Source: Nannobrachium achirus (taxonomy: Eukaryota > Chordata > Actinopteri > Myctophiformes > Myctophidae). From it: 64,000 nucleotides of DNA. Below, piece by piece: positions 10,768 to 21,867 of this stretch (position 1 is its first letter; the number at the start of each line of letters is the position of its first letter). The position numbers and the translations under genes are program-made. The notes beneath the pieces were generated by a model. The model saw only the letters and a program-made list of their open reading frames with translations, was not told the origin of the DNA and made no database searches. The stretch covers positions 1,097,501 through 1,161,500 of the forward strand of contig OY997653.1 of the NCBI GenBank assembly GCA_963921795.1. Direction: 5' to 3'.

Positions 10768-11709
10768 CTCTGCGCTCCGCGCATGAAGCGTCTCCATTTG
10801 GACATGATTTGGAACAGAGCGAGAGAGAGATGGATTACGTTTTGTTCTTCTGGTTTAAGTTCATCATGGCTCGGTCAATTATGAAGCGATTAAAACAAAT
10901 AAAACGTCACCTCTTCCTTGGAAAGCCTCACTTCCATGGACTGTATTGTGTCCCTATTACATCTAAAGATGTATAACGTTGGCTGATCTACCAGTGCGCC
11001 ATGCAGTGCGCTCCCAAAATGGACATTTCCCGACATTGATTTGCTATATAAAACCATATTTGATAGATATAACTATCATCTACAATTACTTATTGTAGAG
11101 AACGTTATAGGCTATATAGGGTATTTTAGCCCAGTGCGCAATGACACCCTGGCAATGCCGATACGAAATTAATATGGCATTCATATTATTCAAGTTATTA
11201 TACAGCCTACCAAAAGCTGTATGGTTTAAAGTAGGCCTAATTAATATACGTATAGGATATACTGCAGCACTCGTGTGTAAAGCCCTGTGTTGGTTCTTCC
11301 GTTCGCTTCACAATCACTTTTGTAGAATGCAACACAAACTCGAAGCACTGCGCTGTCAGCGCAGAGTCGCCGACTGCGCCCAATGAATGCGTTTCTTGTG
11401 GGAAGATTTACAGAAGCGGAATATACCAAGTTAATCAGGGGGAACTTGATAAATATAGGGGAGTAAACACGTATGAAAAATAACAAAAGAAAACATTTTT
11501 TTAATACAAAATTCAACAAATTAAAATTGCATGGACCCCCCTCCAGCCAAAATAAAAAAGTCATGGTCCCCCCTGACAATCAAATTATTATTTGAGAACC
11601 CCCCCTCGCTATGGACTATACCCACCTTAAGTATTAGACGAACACTCCCTTACTGAGCATGATATATGAAGCACAGCATGAGCTTTATTAATTATTTCAG
11701 ATATAATCG
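10160..11709. other. Gene-poor stretch with a (CT)n microsatellite
   Basis: A CT repeat lies at about 10711-10760. Short open frames flank it on both strands but show no domain, codon pattern or splice context I can support. Two C-rich patches with CATGGCCCCCC (9780) and GCATGGACCCCCC (11530) may be ends of one decayed repeat. Nothing else was found. Confidence 0.4.
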
Positions 11710-11803
11710 GCAAGGGAGATAGGAATAATAACTATGTAATTAATGACTAAATATCAGCTAAGCAGGTATTGAATGACATAGTTATTATTCCTATCTCCCT
11801 TGC
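11710..11803. repeat. Perfect 28 bp inverted repeat with 38 bp loop
   Basis: The left arm 11710-11737 begins GCAAGGGAGATAGG and ends ACTATGT. The right arm 11776-11803 is its exact reverse complement. The loop is AT-rich. It could be a small MITE or a structured RNA, but there is no direct evidence for transcription. The stretch 11804-12059 shows nothing further. Confidence 0.7.
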
Positions 11804-12054
11804 TGAATTCTGCTTATTGCACGATATTGAAGAGTACAGATGTATAGGGCCCTGTAGACTCCTATTCAATGTTTTGTTGATATATATATAGACTATAGAT
11901 GTCTACAGTAGTCTATTATACATGGGGCCTAACCCTAACCTCAGTAGGAATGGCACTTTTAGGAATGGAGAACTGACCCCATTATGGGTCTACACGGTAG
12001 ACTGTAGACTCTACCATATACATCTGCACATGCGTACAGATGTCTATAGACCAG

Positions 12055-12262
12055 TGGTTCTCAAACCTTTTCATTGATTGATTGAATACTTTGCAAAAAG
12101 TAGAGGTACAGTTATACAAAAATGCTAAAAGGATAACACAAAATGTCCTGAGGGCTTATTTCTATTGTGTTCAATTCATCAAGGCAGATAAAGACATACA
12201 ATACTATAATGATTCGTATTCGGCCATGGAGTTGGACCCCCATCTTTAGTTGGGGACCCCCT
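12055..12262 (+). mobile_element. hAT-type MITE split by a LINE B 3' end
   Basis: CAGTGGTTCTCAAACC at 12053-12068 is the MITE end. The sequence is then interrupted at about 12074 by ATTGATTGATTGAATACTTTG, which continues as a LINE B 3' UTR to about 12215. MITE-like sequence resumes with GGACCCCCATCTTTAG. The LINE fragment inserted after the MITE. Beyond, at 12277-12386, TAGGGTGACCATATTTTC looks like another hAT-type end. Confidence 0.5.
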
Positions 12263-12389
12263 GGAAGCCCCCTAAGGTAGGGTGACCATATTTTCAGCCG
12301 CTCAAACTGGGACGCAAACCACTGCTGCCTGAAACCGGGACCCTCAAAGCAATGCGCACGTTACCGCGCAACTGATGGAGCTGTGCTAA

Positions 12390-13045
12390 TAGTCCAGTAA
12401 AAATAAAGCTGAGGTTGGAAAAAATTGTGTTATTTAGTTTTTCAACTGATTCTGACAGGAAATTAGGTCTACTAGCCAGGATAAAAAATCTACCATAATC
12501 TGCTCACTCCAAATACCCACAGTGGCCAAATCAAGTTGGGCTCCCATCGACTTTCTATACAGGAGGAAAATACTCAGAAAAAAAATCAGCTTTAAGTAGG
12601 ATGTGAGGGGTCTAACTAGGGGTTTGTCATGATGCTGAATCCATTGCAAGCATTTGTTTTGCGCAAAAAACATTCATTGGCCCCAGAAAACGCCCACAAA
12701 ACTGATGAAAAGTGATGACTCATCACTTTTCATCACTAAACCATCATTTTCTGGGGCCATTTGTAGCCCAAGGAATGTTTTTTGTGCAAAACAAATGCTT
12801 GCAATGGATTCAGCATCATGACAAACCCCTAGTTAGACCCCTCACATCCTACTTAAAGCAGATTTTTTAGAAAGTCGATGGAAGCCCACCTTGATTTGGC
12901 CACTGTGGGTATTTGCAGTGAGCAGATTATGGTAGATTTTTTATCCTGGCTAGTAGACATAATTTCCTGTCAGAATCAGTTGAGAAACTAAATAACACAT
13001 TTTTTTGCAACCTGAGTGGATTTTTTTCCTAGAATTACTAGACTA
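12390..13045. mobile_element. Foldback element 2, TAGTC type, TSD TAA
   Basis: The ends are TAGTCCAGTAA on the left and TAGTCTAGTAA on the inverted right end. TAA flanks both sides (12387-12389 and 13046-13048). The arms are long inverted repeats with AGGTTGGAAAAA, CAGGAAATTAGGTCTAC and AATCTGCTCACT in the left arm and their inverses in the right arm. The core with AATCCATTGCAAGCATTTGT is shared with the elements at 8389 and 17645. No protein is encoded. Confidence 0.8.
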
Positions 13046-13086
13046 TAAAGGGAATGTCAATGTCAATGAATGATCCATATATATGG

Positions 13087-14425
13087 CGCACTGTCGTTTT
13101 TTGAGAAAATTAAAGGCTTTTAAGCGCTCTACAAGATCAGCCATGTAGGAGGGGCCAGACCATTTTTTATTTAAAAGCAAACAGAAGGATTTTAAAATCT
13201 ATTCTATATTTGACGGGGAGCCAGTGGAGTGAGGCCAGAACTGGTGTGATATGATTGAATTTGTTGGTACTAGTAAGAAGGCGGGCAGCAGCATTTTGTA
13301 CTAATTGTAGGCGCCTGAGAGAGGACAGGTCAATACCATAATAATCCAGTCGAGATGTAATAAAGGCATGGATTACTGTTTCAAATTGTTTGAGGGGTAG
13401 ATAGGGTTTTATTTGGGCAAGCAGTCGTAAATGGAAAAAGCTGGTTTTGACAGTGGAACTGATCTGTTTATCGAATTTGAAATTGCTGTCAAAGATAACG
13501 CCAAGGTTTTTTGCACTGTTATGAATATTGGATGAGAGGGGACCTAGGCTATTGACAGAAGAGGTGGGATGGTTTCCAAAGAGGATGATTTCGGTTTTGT
13601 TATTGTTAAGATGTAGGAAATTTGCGTCCATCCAGATTTTAATATCGTCTAAGCAGTTGATCAGTGGCTGGAGGGGATTATTGCAATTGGATGTGAGTGG
13701 CATGTAAATTTGAACGTCGTCAGCGTAACAATGAAAGGCAATATTATGTTTGGCTAGGATGGATCCAATAGGCAACATGTATAGTAAAAACAATAGAGGG
13801 TCCAAAATTGAGCCCTGTGGGACCCCACAAGTGAGGGGAGCTGCTGGTGAGGAAAATTCCCCTAGCTGGACGGAGAAGGTCCTATCCGTTAGATAGGACC
13901 TAAACCAGGCTAGGGCGACTCCAGAGATGCCAACCTGATTTTCGAGCCGTGAGAGCAGGATTCTATGGTCCACTGTATCAAAGGCAGCCGAGAGGTCAAG
14001 CAAAACTAAAATGGCTGGGCTACCTGAGTCAACTGATAAAATTAGATCATTAAAAACTTTTAAAAGGGCTGTTTCCGTACTATGGCCCGGTTTAAAACCT
14101 GATTGAAACTTTTCGTGGAGATCATGGTTGATTAAAAATGATTATAGCTGGGCATATACTATTTTTTCCAGAACTTTGGATAGGAAGGGTAGCTGGGAGA
14201 TGGGTCTGAAGTTTGAGAGGGTAGATGGATCTAAGTTTTTCTTTTTTAATAACGGGTGCACAACAGCATGTTTGAATGGGGCTGGGACATGTCCAGAGAG
14301 GAGACTTGTGTTTAAGAGGGACAGAAGGGTTGGGCCCACAGAGCAGAAAACTTCTTTTAGGAGACGAGGGGGGATGTTGTTCCAGGGACCCCAGAAGCAG
14401 AGATTTGACTTGCAAAAGTTTGATT
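13087..14425 (-). pseudogene. L2/CR1-type LINE, reverse transcriptase domain, 5'-truncated
   Basis: The minus frame covers RT fingers (HAVVHPLLKKK, LSNFRPISQLPFLSKVLEKI), then FQSGFKPGHSTETALLKVFN, LDLSAAFDTVDHRILLSRL, CGVPQGSILDPLLFLLYM, the catalytic CYADDVQIY and the thumb-like NLGVIFDSNFKFDKQ and LVQNAAARLL. One in-frame stop lies at 14142-14144, and a further stop at 13167 ends the frame near ILLFAFK, after which coding-like sequence (NGLAPPTW) continues briefly with stops. The endonuclease domain is missing. The YADD box and FDS-x-x-x-F pattern fit the fish L2 group; the exact clade is not settled. Confidence 0.8.
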
Positions 14426-14844
14426 TGAATATATGAATATATATATTTAAACTGATGGAAACTGATGATCCACTGTCATGCATTATACTTGATCAAAGAA
14501 TGTCCAGTTAATGACTCCAACTGACTACTAGTACTTATAGGATGACTTGGACCATCTTATAGTATAAAACTTATAGTATACAAAAGCCCCTTTGCTTGAC
14601 TCACTATAGGCTGGTGCATACCGACAACTATAGTCAATCTTTCCAGGTTCTGATTAGCAAATCTGAAATAGATTGTATAATTTTAGATAATAAAACAAAA
14701 GCGAGACGAAATAATCTTTGCTGTAACCCTTTATTTGCAATTCATTGTGTGAATGCTGTTCATTGTGTGAATGCTGTCATGTTGCCTCCTATTCTGGGGG
14801 TACACAATTCTTGTGTTCATACATACATGAACCCTGTCCCCCCC

Positions 14845-16090
14845 CTCCCAGTAAACTGTGGAGTACCTCAAGGGAGTATACTAGGACCACTGTTGTTCTT
14901 AATATACGTAAACGACATGTCATCTGCTTGTGACTGCAATCTGTTTCTGTTCGCGGATGACTCGGCTCTCCTAGTCTCAGACAGAGACATTTTGCAGGTT
15001 GAAAAGGCCCTTAACTGTGAACTTAACAAGATCTGCACCTGGCTCAATGACAACAGACTCTCAATTCACCTAGGCAAAACTGAATGTATCCTCTTTGGAT
15101 CTAGTCAGAAACTTAGCCTAGTTGAGAACTTCACAATTAAAGTAGGTGACACTGTGATAGAAAGAAAAAACCACATCTGCTACCTGGGTTGCATCCTGGA
15201 GGCTAACCTATCCAGTGAAAAAATGACCACCAAGGTAATCAATAAAGTCAATCAACGAATTCGCTTCTTGCAAAGAGTTGCCCCACTGATCAATATTAAA
15301 TCCCGAAAGACACTAGGAGGTGCTCTTATTGGGCCCCTCATTGATTACGGAGTCCTTGTCTGGTATCGCGACGCCCCAGCTGCCTTAAAGCTAAAGCTCC
15401 AAACAGCCCAAAACAAACTAATTAGGGTTGTGCTTGGTCTCCCTCCTCTGACCCACCTTACCGAGCATAACCACGAAAGCGTGGGGTGGCTCAAAGTAGC
15501 TGACAGAGTACAGCATCTTGCAATGGGCCTGGTGTACAAGATACACTACACCTCCAAGATTCCCATGTACCTGACAAACTACTTCTTAAAGGTCAAGGAT
15601 GTTCACGATCATAACACCAGAGGCAGCTCCACTAATCATCATCAGCGTAGATTTAACACTAAACAAGGTGCTAACTCGTTCTCCTGCTATACCATCAACA
15701 TGTGGAACGCCCTTCCACAAGCCCTAAAGGAGAGCAAATCCCTAGCCTCCTTCAAAATTGGTATGAAAAGTCACCTTCAGACAGCAGCTACCCGTGACTT
15801 GTAAATAGACTAAGCCCCCATGCTCCCCCCCCCCCCCCCCCTTTTTCTTTGTATTCTGCCTTTTGTATTTGATGTTATGCTTTTGAAACTGATATTATCC
15901 TGGATAAAGTACTATGTTCTATCCGTCTGTCTTTCAATGTTATATGAGATACTTAAAGTGTGGTTCCTGTGGAAATAAGCCTCGGCTTTCTAGGATCTCC
16001 TTTTAGTTGACCTTGTACCAGTGATTTGTACTGTCATGAAACTGTACTTTTTTCTATTGCAAACTTCTAATAAATTCTTCAATCAAAAAA
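14845..16090 (+). pseudogene. LINE family B, reverse transcriptase C-terminal part and 3' UTR
   Basis: From about 14845 the open frame runs without a break to 15804: VNCGVPQGSILGPLLFLIYV, NLFLFADDSALLVS (catalytic ADD), DNRLSIHLGKTECILFG, YLGCILEANLS, then the C-terminal YFLKVKDVHDHNTRGSST and MWNALPQALKESKSLASFK. The 3' UTR has a C run at 15826 and ends with AAATTCTTCAATC and A's. The polymerase N-terminus and endonuclease are missing, so it is 5'-truncated. Further copies are at 7830, 9974, 12076 and 63056. It belongs to the CR1/jockey side of LINEs, clade unresolved. The open frame upstream of 14845 is unrelated and includes a short GTGTGAATGCTGTTCATT tandem. Confidence 0.8.
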
Positions 16091-16332
16091 AACATTTCAT
16101 GTAATTTAAATCAGAACAATCAGACATGAAAAAGTCAAGACTAGTTTATAAATTTATTTTAATGCAAGTACATTGTTGGAGAACAAAAAACAAAAAATAT
16201 CAGTCAATGGTCAGGTAAATAGAGTGCCAAGTACAGAGTCAGAGGTCATTCCACAGCTTGTGAGCCAGGAGGGAGAAGAGTCTTGGCCAGGGTGTCATAG
16301 GGAATGGAAGGGTGTTGTCTCCGTGAAGCAGC
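16091..16332. other. Unassigned stretch
   Basis: AT-rich then mixed sequence with a short open frame (GQVNRVPSTESEVIPQ). It shows no domain, splice signal or repeat match that I can support. Confidence 0.3.
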
Positions 16333-17520
16333 AATGGCAGAGTTTCCCAAAGCGATTATAGCCCATCGTAGCTCACGCATGGTCGTAGAGACCAAGCCCT
16401 GACCGTCATGTTCCTGTGTTTAGCTGGGTTCGGGCAGAGCGACTTATTTAGCCCCCTACAACTACACCAACATTCAGATTTCACAAAGTGCATAATAAAA
16501 TCTCACTACTGTCTAAATGGTACGGCATTCTATAATTACCCGTATCCTCCGTGGAAGCCTTTTTACCCGATAGCGTTCTGTTTTCCCATGTATTTCCTGG
16601 TGTTCCCCATGCGCACCAACCCCATTGAGATAAACAGACAGTGACAGTAAAAAGGCTTCTTATTAACTTTTTCAGCGCAGATCAACTGCCAGATCAACAT
16701 TGTTATTAGGGAGCTCTCTGCCGATCGACTCTCAGATCGACTTTTATATAAAAGCAATGTTTTAGCATTTTTTTCGATATATTAGCGGCGCAAACGGTTT
16801 CCCCTACCTTGTACTGGCTGTAACGATAGACCGTGGGAAAAAAAGGATGCGCTGATGACGTCACTGGAATTCAGGCCTTGTCTGTGTAAGAAGGCCGCTC
16901 CCAGCCGTTAGCCTGCTAACATACTAACAACATCCATAACGCCGCTTCAGTAGGTCGGATTTTCATTCCGATTTTTTTGTGTGGCGTCTGCATCCGACCA
17001 TTTGCCCGGACGATAGGTCAATGTGAACGATCTGCCACGAATCGTTTAGATCCGACCGTTGTGTACTCCGGTGCGCCGCCATTTTAAAACCCATAGAGGA
17101 GGGGCTTTTCACACAGCTTCATACAGAGACCTGTTATGTTTACAGTGTTACGATGGTGCGCTCTAGTGGTGTTTTAGGGGGTAGTTTATCATCTCTCTGG
17201 TCAAACTCATACAATTGATCACATTAAAATATGAATATTTCCTGGCATTATTAGCGCACATCCATATTTTAAGTTCGCAGGAAGAAAACGGAGGATACGG
17301 GTAATTATAGAAAGCTGTGCCGTATTTAGACAGGTGTGAGACTTTATTAAGCACTTTGTTTGTGAAATCTTAATGATGGTATAGTTGTAGGGGGCTATAA
17401 ATAAGTCGCTCTGCCCGAAACCATATGAACACGGGAACATGACGATCGGGGCTTGGTCTCTATGACCATGTGTGAGCTACGTTGGGCTTACGATGGGCTA
17501 AAATCGCTTTGGGAAACCCA
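16333..17520. mobile_element. DNA transposon relic with GTTTCCCAAAGCGAT ends
   Basis: The left arm 16333-16560 begins CAGAGTTTCCCAAAGCGATT, and the right arm 17285-17520 gives the inverse with GGGTTTCCCAAAGCGATT. The arms match through CTCTGCCCGAA, GTAGGGGGCTA, TTTAGACAG and GGATACGGGTAATTATAG. The middle 720 bp is non-coding as far as I can see. No clear target duplication. Sequences starting GGGTTTCCC are common non-autonomous elements in fish; the superfamily is not determined. Confidence 0.65.
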
Positions 17521-17526
17521 GCCAAT

Positions 17527-19190
17527 AAGGTTTAGTTAGCAACCACTTCCTGGAAGGGCCTAGGCTGTCTGTTGACTGCACTCTGGAATAAATACCCCAA
17601 ACCGGGCTGTGAAGAGCACTTCGGTGCTGTGCTGCTCCTCCAGATAGTCCATGGGCCAGACGGGTTGTCAGTATCAAAAAGGTGGCAAAGGTTACCATGC
17701 ATTTTTGAAAAGCTCTATATCTGTAGATTATATTTTGGTATGATAACCCTTTCTTAGACACAGCTAAATTGGTGTTATCAGCCGCTGGAGTTGGTGTCCC
17801 ATTAACTTTACATTACAGGGAAAAAAAGCAAAATAATAATCTGCTTTTAGTAGCATAAGAGGGGTCAAACTAGGGGTTTGTCATGATGCCGAATCCATTG
17901 CAAGCATTTGTTTTGCACAAAAAAAACATTCCTTGGGCTATAAATGGCCTCAGAAAACGATGCATGTATGGGTGTGCATTCATGTTAATCAGAGGCCTTA
18001 GGGTTTTATTTCTCGTGCTAATCAGTCTAAAAGTGACACATTTTGCACAGATGTAGCCCAGGGCATGCTCTAATGATTTAGCTAGGGCGCCCGAGTCGGT
18101 GACCTGCGGTGACAGCTCCAGAAAAACAATGGTTTAGTGATGAAAAGTGATGAGTCATCACTTTTCAGAGTTTTGTGGATGTTTTCTGGAGCCCGAAGGT
18201 CACCGACTTGGGCGCCCTAGCTAAATCATTAGAGCATGCCCTGGGCTACATCTGTGCAAAATTTGGCGTTTTTAGACTGATTAGCATGAGAAATAAAACC
18301 CTAAGGCCTCCGACTAACATGAATGCACACCCATACATGCATCGTCTTCTGAGGCCATTTATAGCCCAAGGAATGTTTTTTGTACAAAACAGATGATTGC
18401 AATGGATTCGGCATCATGAAAACCCCCTAGTTCGACCCCTCTTATGCTACTAAAAGCAGATACATTTTTTTACATTTTTTCCTGTAATGTAATGTTAATG
18501 GGACACCAACTCTAGAGGCTGATAACACCAATTTAGCTGTGTCTAAGAAAGGGTTATCATACCAAAATATAATCTACAGATATAGAGCTTTTCAAAAATG
18601 CATGGTAACCTTTGCCACCTTTTTGATACCGACAACCCGTCTGGCCCATGGACTAAGAGTGCCAAATGGTCAGCCGCCTCTGTTGGTCCTGGCATGAATT
18701 CGGAGGGGTCTTACACCTGATTGCACCCACCCTCGGCCAGTGTATTTGGTATCCCCCTGCCTTAAGCAAATAAAGAGTTGAATTACCTTTTTGTAAAAGG
18801 ATAATATTGGCGCAGTATGGCGAAGTCATGATAGGCCAAGCTTAGGCAACTACATAGTATAATGGGCTAAACTGCCAAACTTGCCAAGTTCAAATTGTTA
18901 CCCCTGGGTGACCCAGGGGTAAACAGTGCAATAAAACGTAAAACATAGTCTTCTGTTTTCATCCACGGCCTCGAGAACAGAGACAGAACCTGTGGTGAAC
19001 ATCACGGAGAAATCATGTCCCATGGGACATCAAGCTGATTTCCAGGCCCTCCAAAGTTGTCCAAGTGGAACAGACTCGGGGTGTATTCGCAGCGACAGCA
19101 ATCCTGTCTGAAGACATCAATCCGGTCGTGGACGATGAAGGGATAATTTTTTAGATTATAAAAAATAATACCACCTTTTTCATGGAAAGA
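17527..19190. repeat. Partial copy of unit Z, split by foldback element 3
   Basis: 17527-17644 plus 18656-19130 match 22175-22715 and 40035-40540, including GGGCTGTGAAGAGCACTTCG and CATGTCCCATGGGACATC. The minus strand of 17527-17644 carries the coding piece described for unit Z. The copy diverges after about 19130. It is the most decayed of the three. Confidence 0.8.
17645..18655. mobile_element. Foldback element 3, TAGTC type, TSD AGA
   Basis: The ends are TAGTCCATGGGCCAGACGGG and its inverse. AGA lies on both sides (17642-17644 and 18656-18658). The sister copies at 22275 and 40133 read CTCCAGAGTGCC without the element, which proves insertion with a 3 bp duplication. The arms pair almost to the centre, through AAATCATTAGAGCATGCC and the core AATCCATTGCAAGCATTTGT. 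No protein is encoded. Confidence 0.9.
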
Positions 19191-19614
19191 TCCATCCCCT
19201 CATTGCTCACGGAATACTTCTGATTGGGCTTGTGGCTCCGTTTTTGGCCTCTCAGACACGTTGTTCCTCCATCTCCAGCTCCTTCAAGTGTGTTTGAAGG
19301 GACTTCTCTTTTGCTGGTACAGAGAAGTCAGAAGCGTTATGAAAAAATAAATAAAAATGATTGGATCTTTTTCAAGTTAGCCCTCCAAATAGGCTTGACA
19401 GGCAGCTCACAGTTTTATGACTTGTGTTTGTCTTTGTTTTAAATTTTTTTATTACAATGACCAGAGAACATGTCATAAACATAATAAACTAAATATATTA
19501 TCACAAAATAACTTAAGATATATAATTTTGGGTAAAGGATGCACAACAAAAAATAAAGGAAATAATACAAATAAAAAAAACACTTAATGTTGTCCTTTAA
19601 CACAGTGTTCAACC
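19190..19614. other. Unassigned stretch
   Basis: A minus-strand coding-like segment (RSHKPNQKYSVSNEGMDLSM, about 19170-19240) lies at the edge of the Z copy, without clear splice sites. From 19430 it is AT-rich with nothing recognisable. Confidence 0.3.
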
Positions 19615-19778
19615 AGTAAATTGTAAATGGTGCATTTATATAGCGCCTTTATCCAAGGCACTTTACAACTAGGGGTTCAGACTCTTGCTCAAGGACACTT
19701 AGACACTAACTCTGGGGGAGCCCGGGATCGAACTGGGAACCCCTCAGGAACCACCTGAGCCACTGCCGCCCCAGTGGT
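19615..19778 (-). repeat. tRNA-derived SINE
   Basis: On the minus strand an A box (TGGCTCAGGTGG) and B box (AGTTCGATCCCGG) are followed by TGTCCTTGAGCAAG and the tail GTAAAGTGCCTTGGATAAAG then GCGCTATATAAATG. This is a common fish SINE layout with an L2-like tail. Confidence 0.8.
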
Positions 19779-20029
19779 CCAGGGACCATCAGTATTGCTT
19801 GAGGGGGTTCCAGGTGGACCCCAGCTAAATGGAGTTGGTAAATGACCCTTGTTAGATCTTCAACTCTTGAGTGAAAACGTGCAGGTCTATTTGGTTTAAT
19901 TTTACACTCTCAAGAGTTTGTTAATCTCTCAAGAAAAGATGAAAAGGAACAAAACAGAGAGGGCGCTTCCCTTTTCTTTGATGGACAGATTGCATTATTG
20001 TTAAACATCTGCATTACTTCATTTACAAA

Positions 20030-20347
20030 TAGTCTACACAATCTAACCCTAACCCTAACTACATACTGCTCCAGCCCTAATGTACCGGTACTGTTAATAT
20101 TACACATTTCTCTCCAAATAAGCGTCCCGATATCCAGTTGATTTCCACGGACTAGCTACAGTAGATTGTCACCTGACTCACCTGTCTAGACGGGTTTGAA
20201 GAATCAAACTAACTCAGTTCCTCTGGACATTGTTTGATCATGCTGCAAAATAAATATGTTGACAATGTTGATCTACTGTACTTGGCACAATATGATGAAA
20301 CCATAAACCTAGGTGTTTGTCTATGAAAACACAGTGACGCACGCACG

Positions 20348-20428
<81 letters not shown>

Positions 20429-20436
20429 CCCTAAGG
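20030..20436. repeat. Unit Y, copy 0, with (CA)n
   Basis: ACATACTGCTCCAGCCCTA, then AAATAAGCGTCCCGATATCC, GACGGGTTTGAAGAATCAAA and a CA microsatellite at 20340-20427. The same order recurs at 36945-37302, 46760-47138 and, inverted, 49387-49740. No coding function was found. Confidence 0.85.
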
Positions 20437-20770
20437 CTAATCATTTATAATTGTCTATCTTTGAACAGGATGTTTTCTCAAGGTTTTCATGTCTCGGTGC
20501 ATTTGATGTCTTGCCTTGTGTTTACCTTGCTTACTACAGTATGTCATACATAGCATGACATACTGTCGTATCTTCCTTTCCTCAGTCGAATATTCGTCTG
20601 AGAAAGACGAATCAGGCGGGGAGCTCTTCTTTGTCCTTTTTCCCTCTTTCCCGGGGGGGGGGGGGGGGGGGGCATTTTTTGGCACCTTCTTGCCTGCAGA
20701 GTCGTCTGAGTCACTGGGGGGGTGGGGACCTCTTCCTGCTCATCTTTGTTGTGGTTTCCTCTTGTTCTAT
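20437..20770 (-). pseudogene. Exon-like K/S/P-rich segment of unit Z
   Basis: The minus frame reads SDSDDSAGKKVPKNAPPPPP, then GKEGKRTKKSSPPDSSFSDE and YSTEERKIRQ. A poly-C/G run encodes the prolines and varies between copies; the copy at 38335-38600 is shorter and shifted. The composition suggests a disordered, basic exon. I do not recognise the protein. It sits 1.1 kb downstream (in minus orientation) of the conserved segment at 21868-22317, so the two may belong to one gene or mobile element. Confidence 0.35.
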
Positions 20771-21867
20771 AATATACATATATTAAAGTAACTGTCATCT
20801 GAAAAAAAAAAACATGTTAGTGGATTATTTATGACATCCTCTACCTATTGTAATTCATAAAATCCAATACAAATGTATCATTTTGTATTGTATGCTGCCC
20901 AAAACGGGATTCCTCAAGACTCAAACCAGACTTTTTCCAAGAATTGTAGCTTTCTAGTTTTCCTATTGTACTGTTTAAACTGCTATTTTTAGTGTAGTGT
21001 CTCAGTAAACTAGAATCACTGGTAAACTGTCTCTCTGCATAAATGGTCTGATAAATGCATACTGTACAATATAAATGTGAAGTGACTTTACCAAAATGTA
21101 TGGTTTTCAACTTGTAAAAAAAAAGGGAAAAAAAGGCACTGGTATGGAACTCCTGGTTTACCGGGACGGGGTTCAATTGCTTTTTCTTTTTAATTTTACT
21201 TTTTTGTAATTGTAATTATATGGCATTTCTGAAAATACTGTAAATGCTTATATTATCCTATGAACACCACAAGCATGAGTCAGGTTTAATAACAACATGT
21301 ATTCCTCATTGAACCTTCAGGACAGCTACAGTGCAGAAATCTGCTTCATTAAAGCATTCATATTACACAACTAAAAATTGTATATTTAAGTGAAAATATA
21401 ATATTTGAGATGCTTTACATCAGTGCAACGAGTGCATAAACAATACAATATAGGAACAAAGAATTCCATTCAAACTTAAAGTGCAGCCACAAATGAATAA
21501 AAATAAAATAATAAGATTATTGTTCAACTGTAATGTAATAAATGGATAAGTTGCATTGGCTGCCAATATCTGCATTTCTTAGAACAAGCAACAGCTGCCT
21601 TAACATTGTTCATTATTGGTCAATGAGGTAATGAAGTCAGCCTTCATGCTAGCCTCCATGAAAAAAATTAGGCCCTACTGACCTTTAGAAGATGAGAAAA
21701 ATAGGCCCTACTGACCTTTAGAAATGTTGGAACTAGCCCCGAGGGCTAGCCTCCATGAAATAATTAGGCCCTACTGACCTTAAGATGTTGGTGTAAAAAT
21801 GTTGGGGATAGCCTCCATGAAAATGACACTTACAAATACATTTGGAACTATAGCCCTGAGGGCTGGC
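20771..21867. other. Non-coding part of unit Z
   Basis: 20771-21270 is specific to this copy and has no recognised feature. 21270-21867 matches 39250-39780 closely and contains a tandem of a roughly 50 bp unit with TAGGCCCTACTGACCTTTAG at 21665-21790. No coding signal. Confidence 0.5.

Noticed and set aside
14128-14436. Plus-strand open frame over the L2 LINE
   Set aside because: It is the antisense shadow of the reverse transcriptase on the minus strand.
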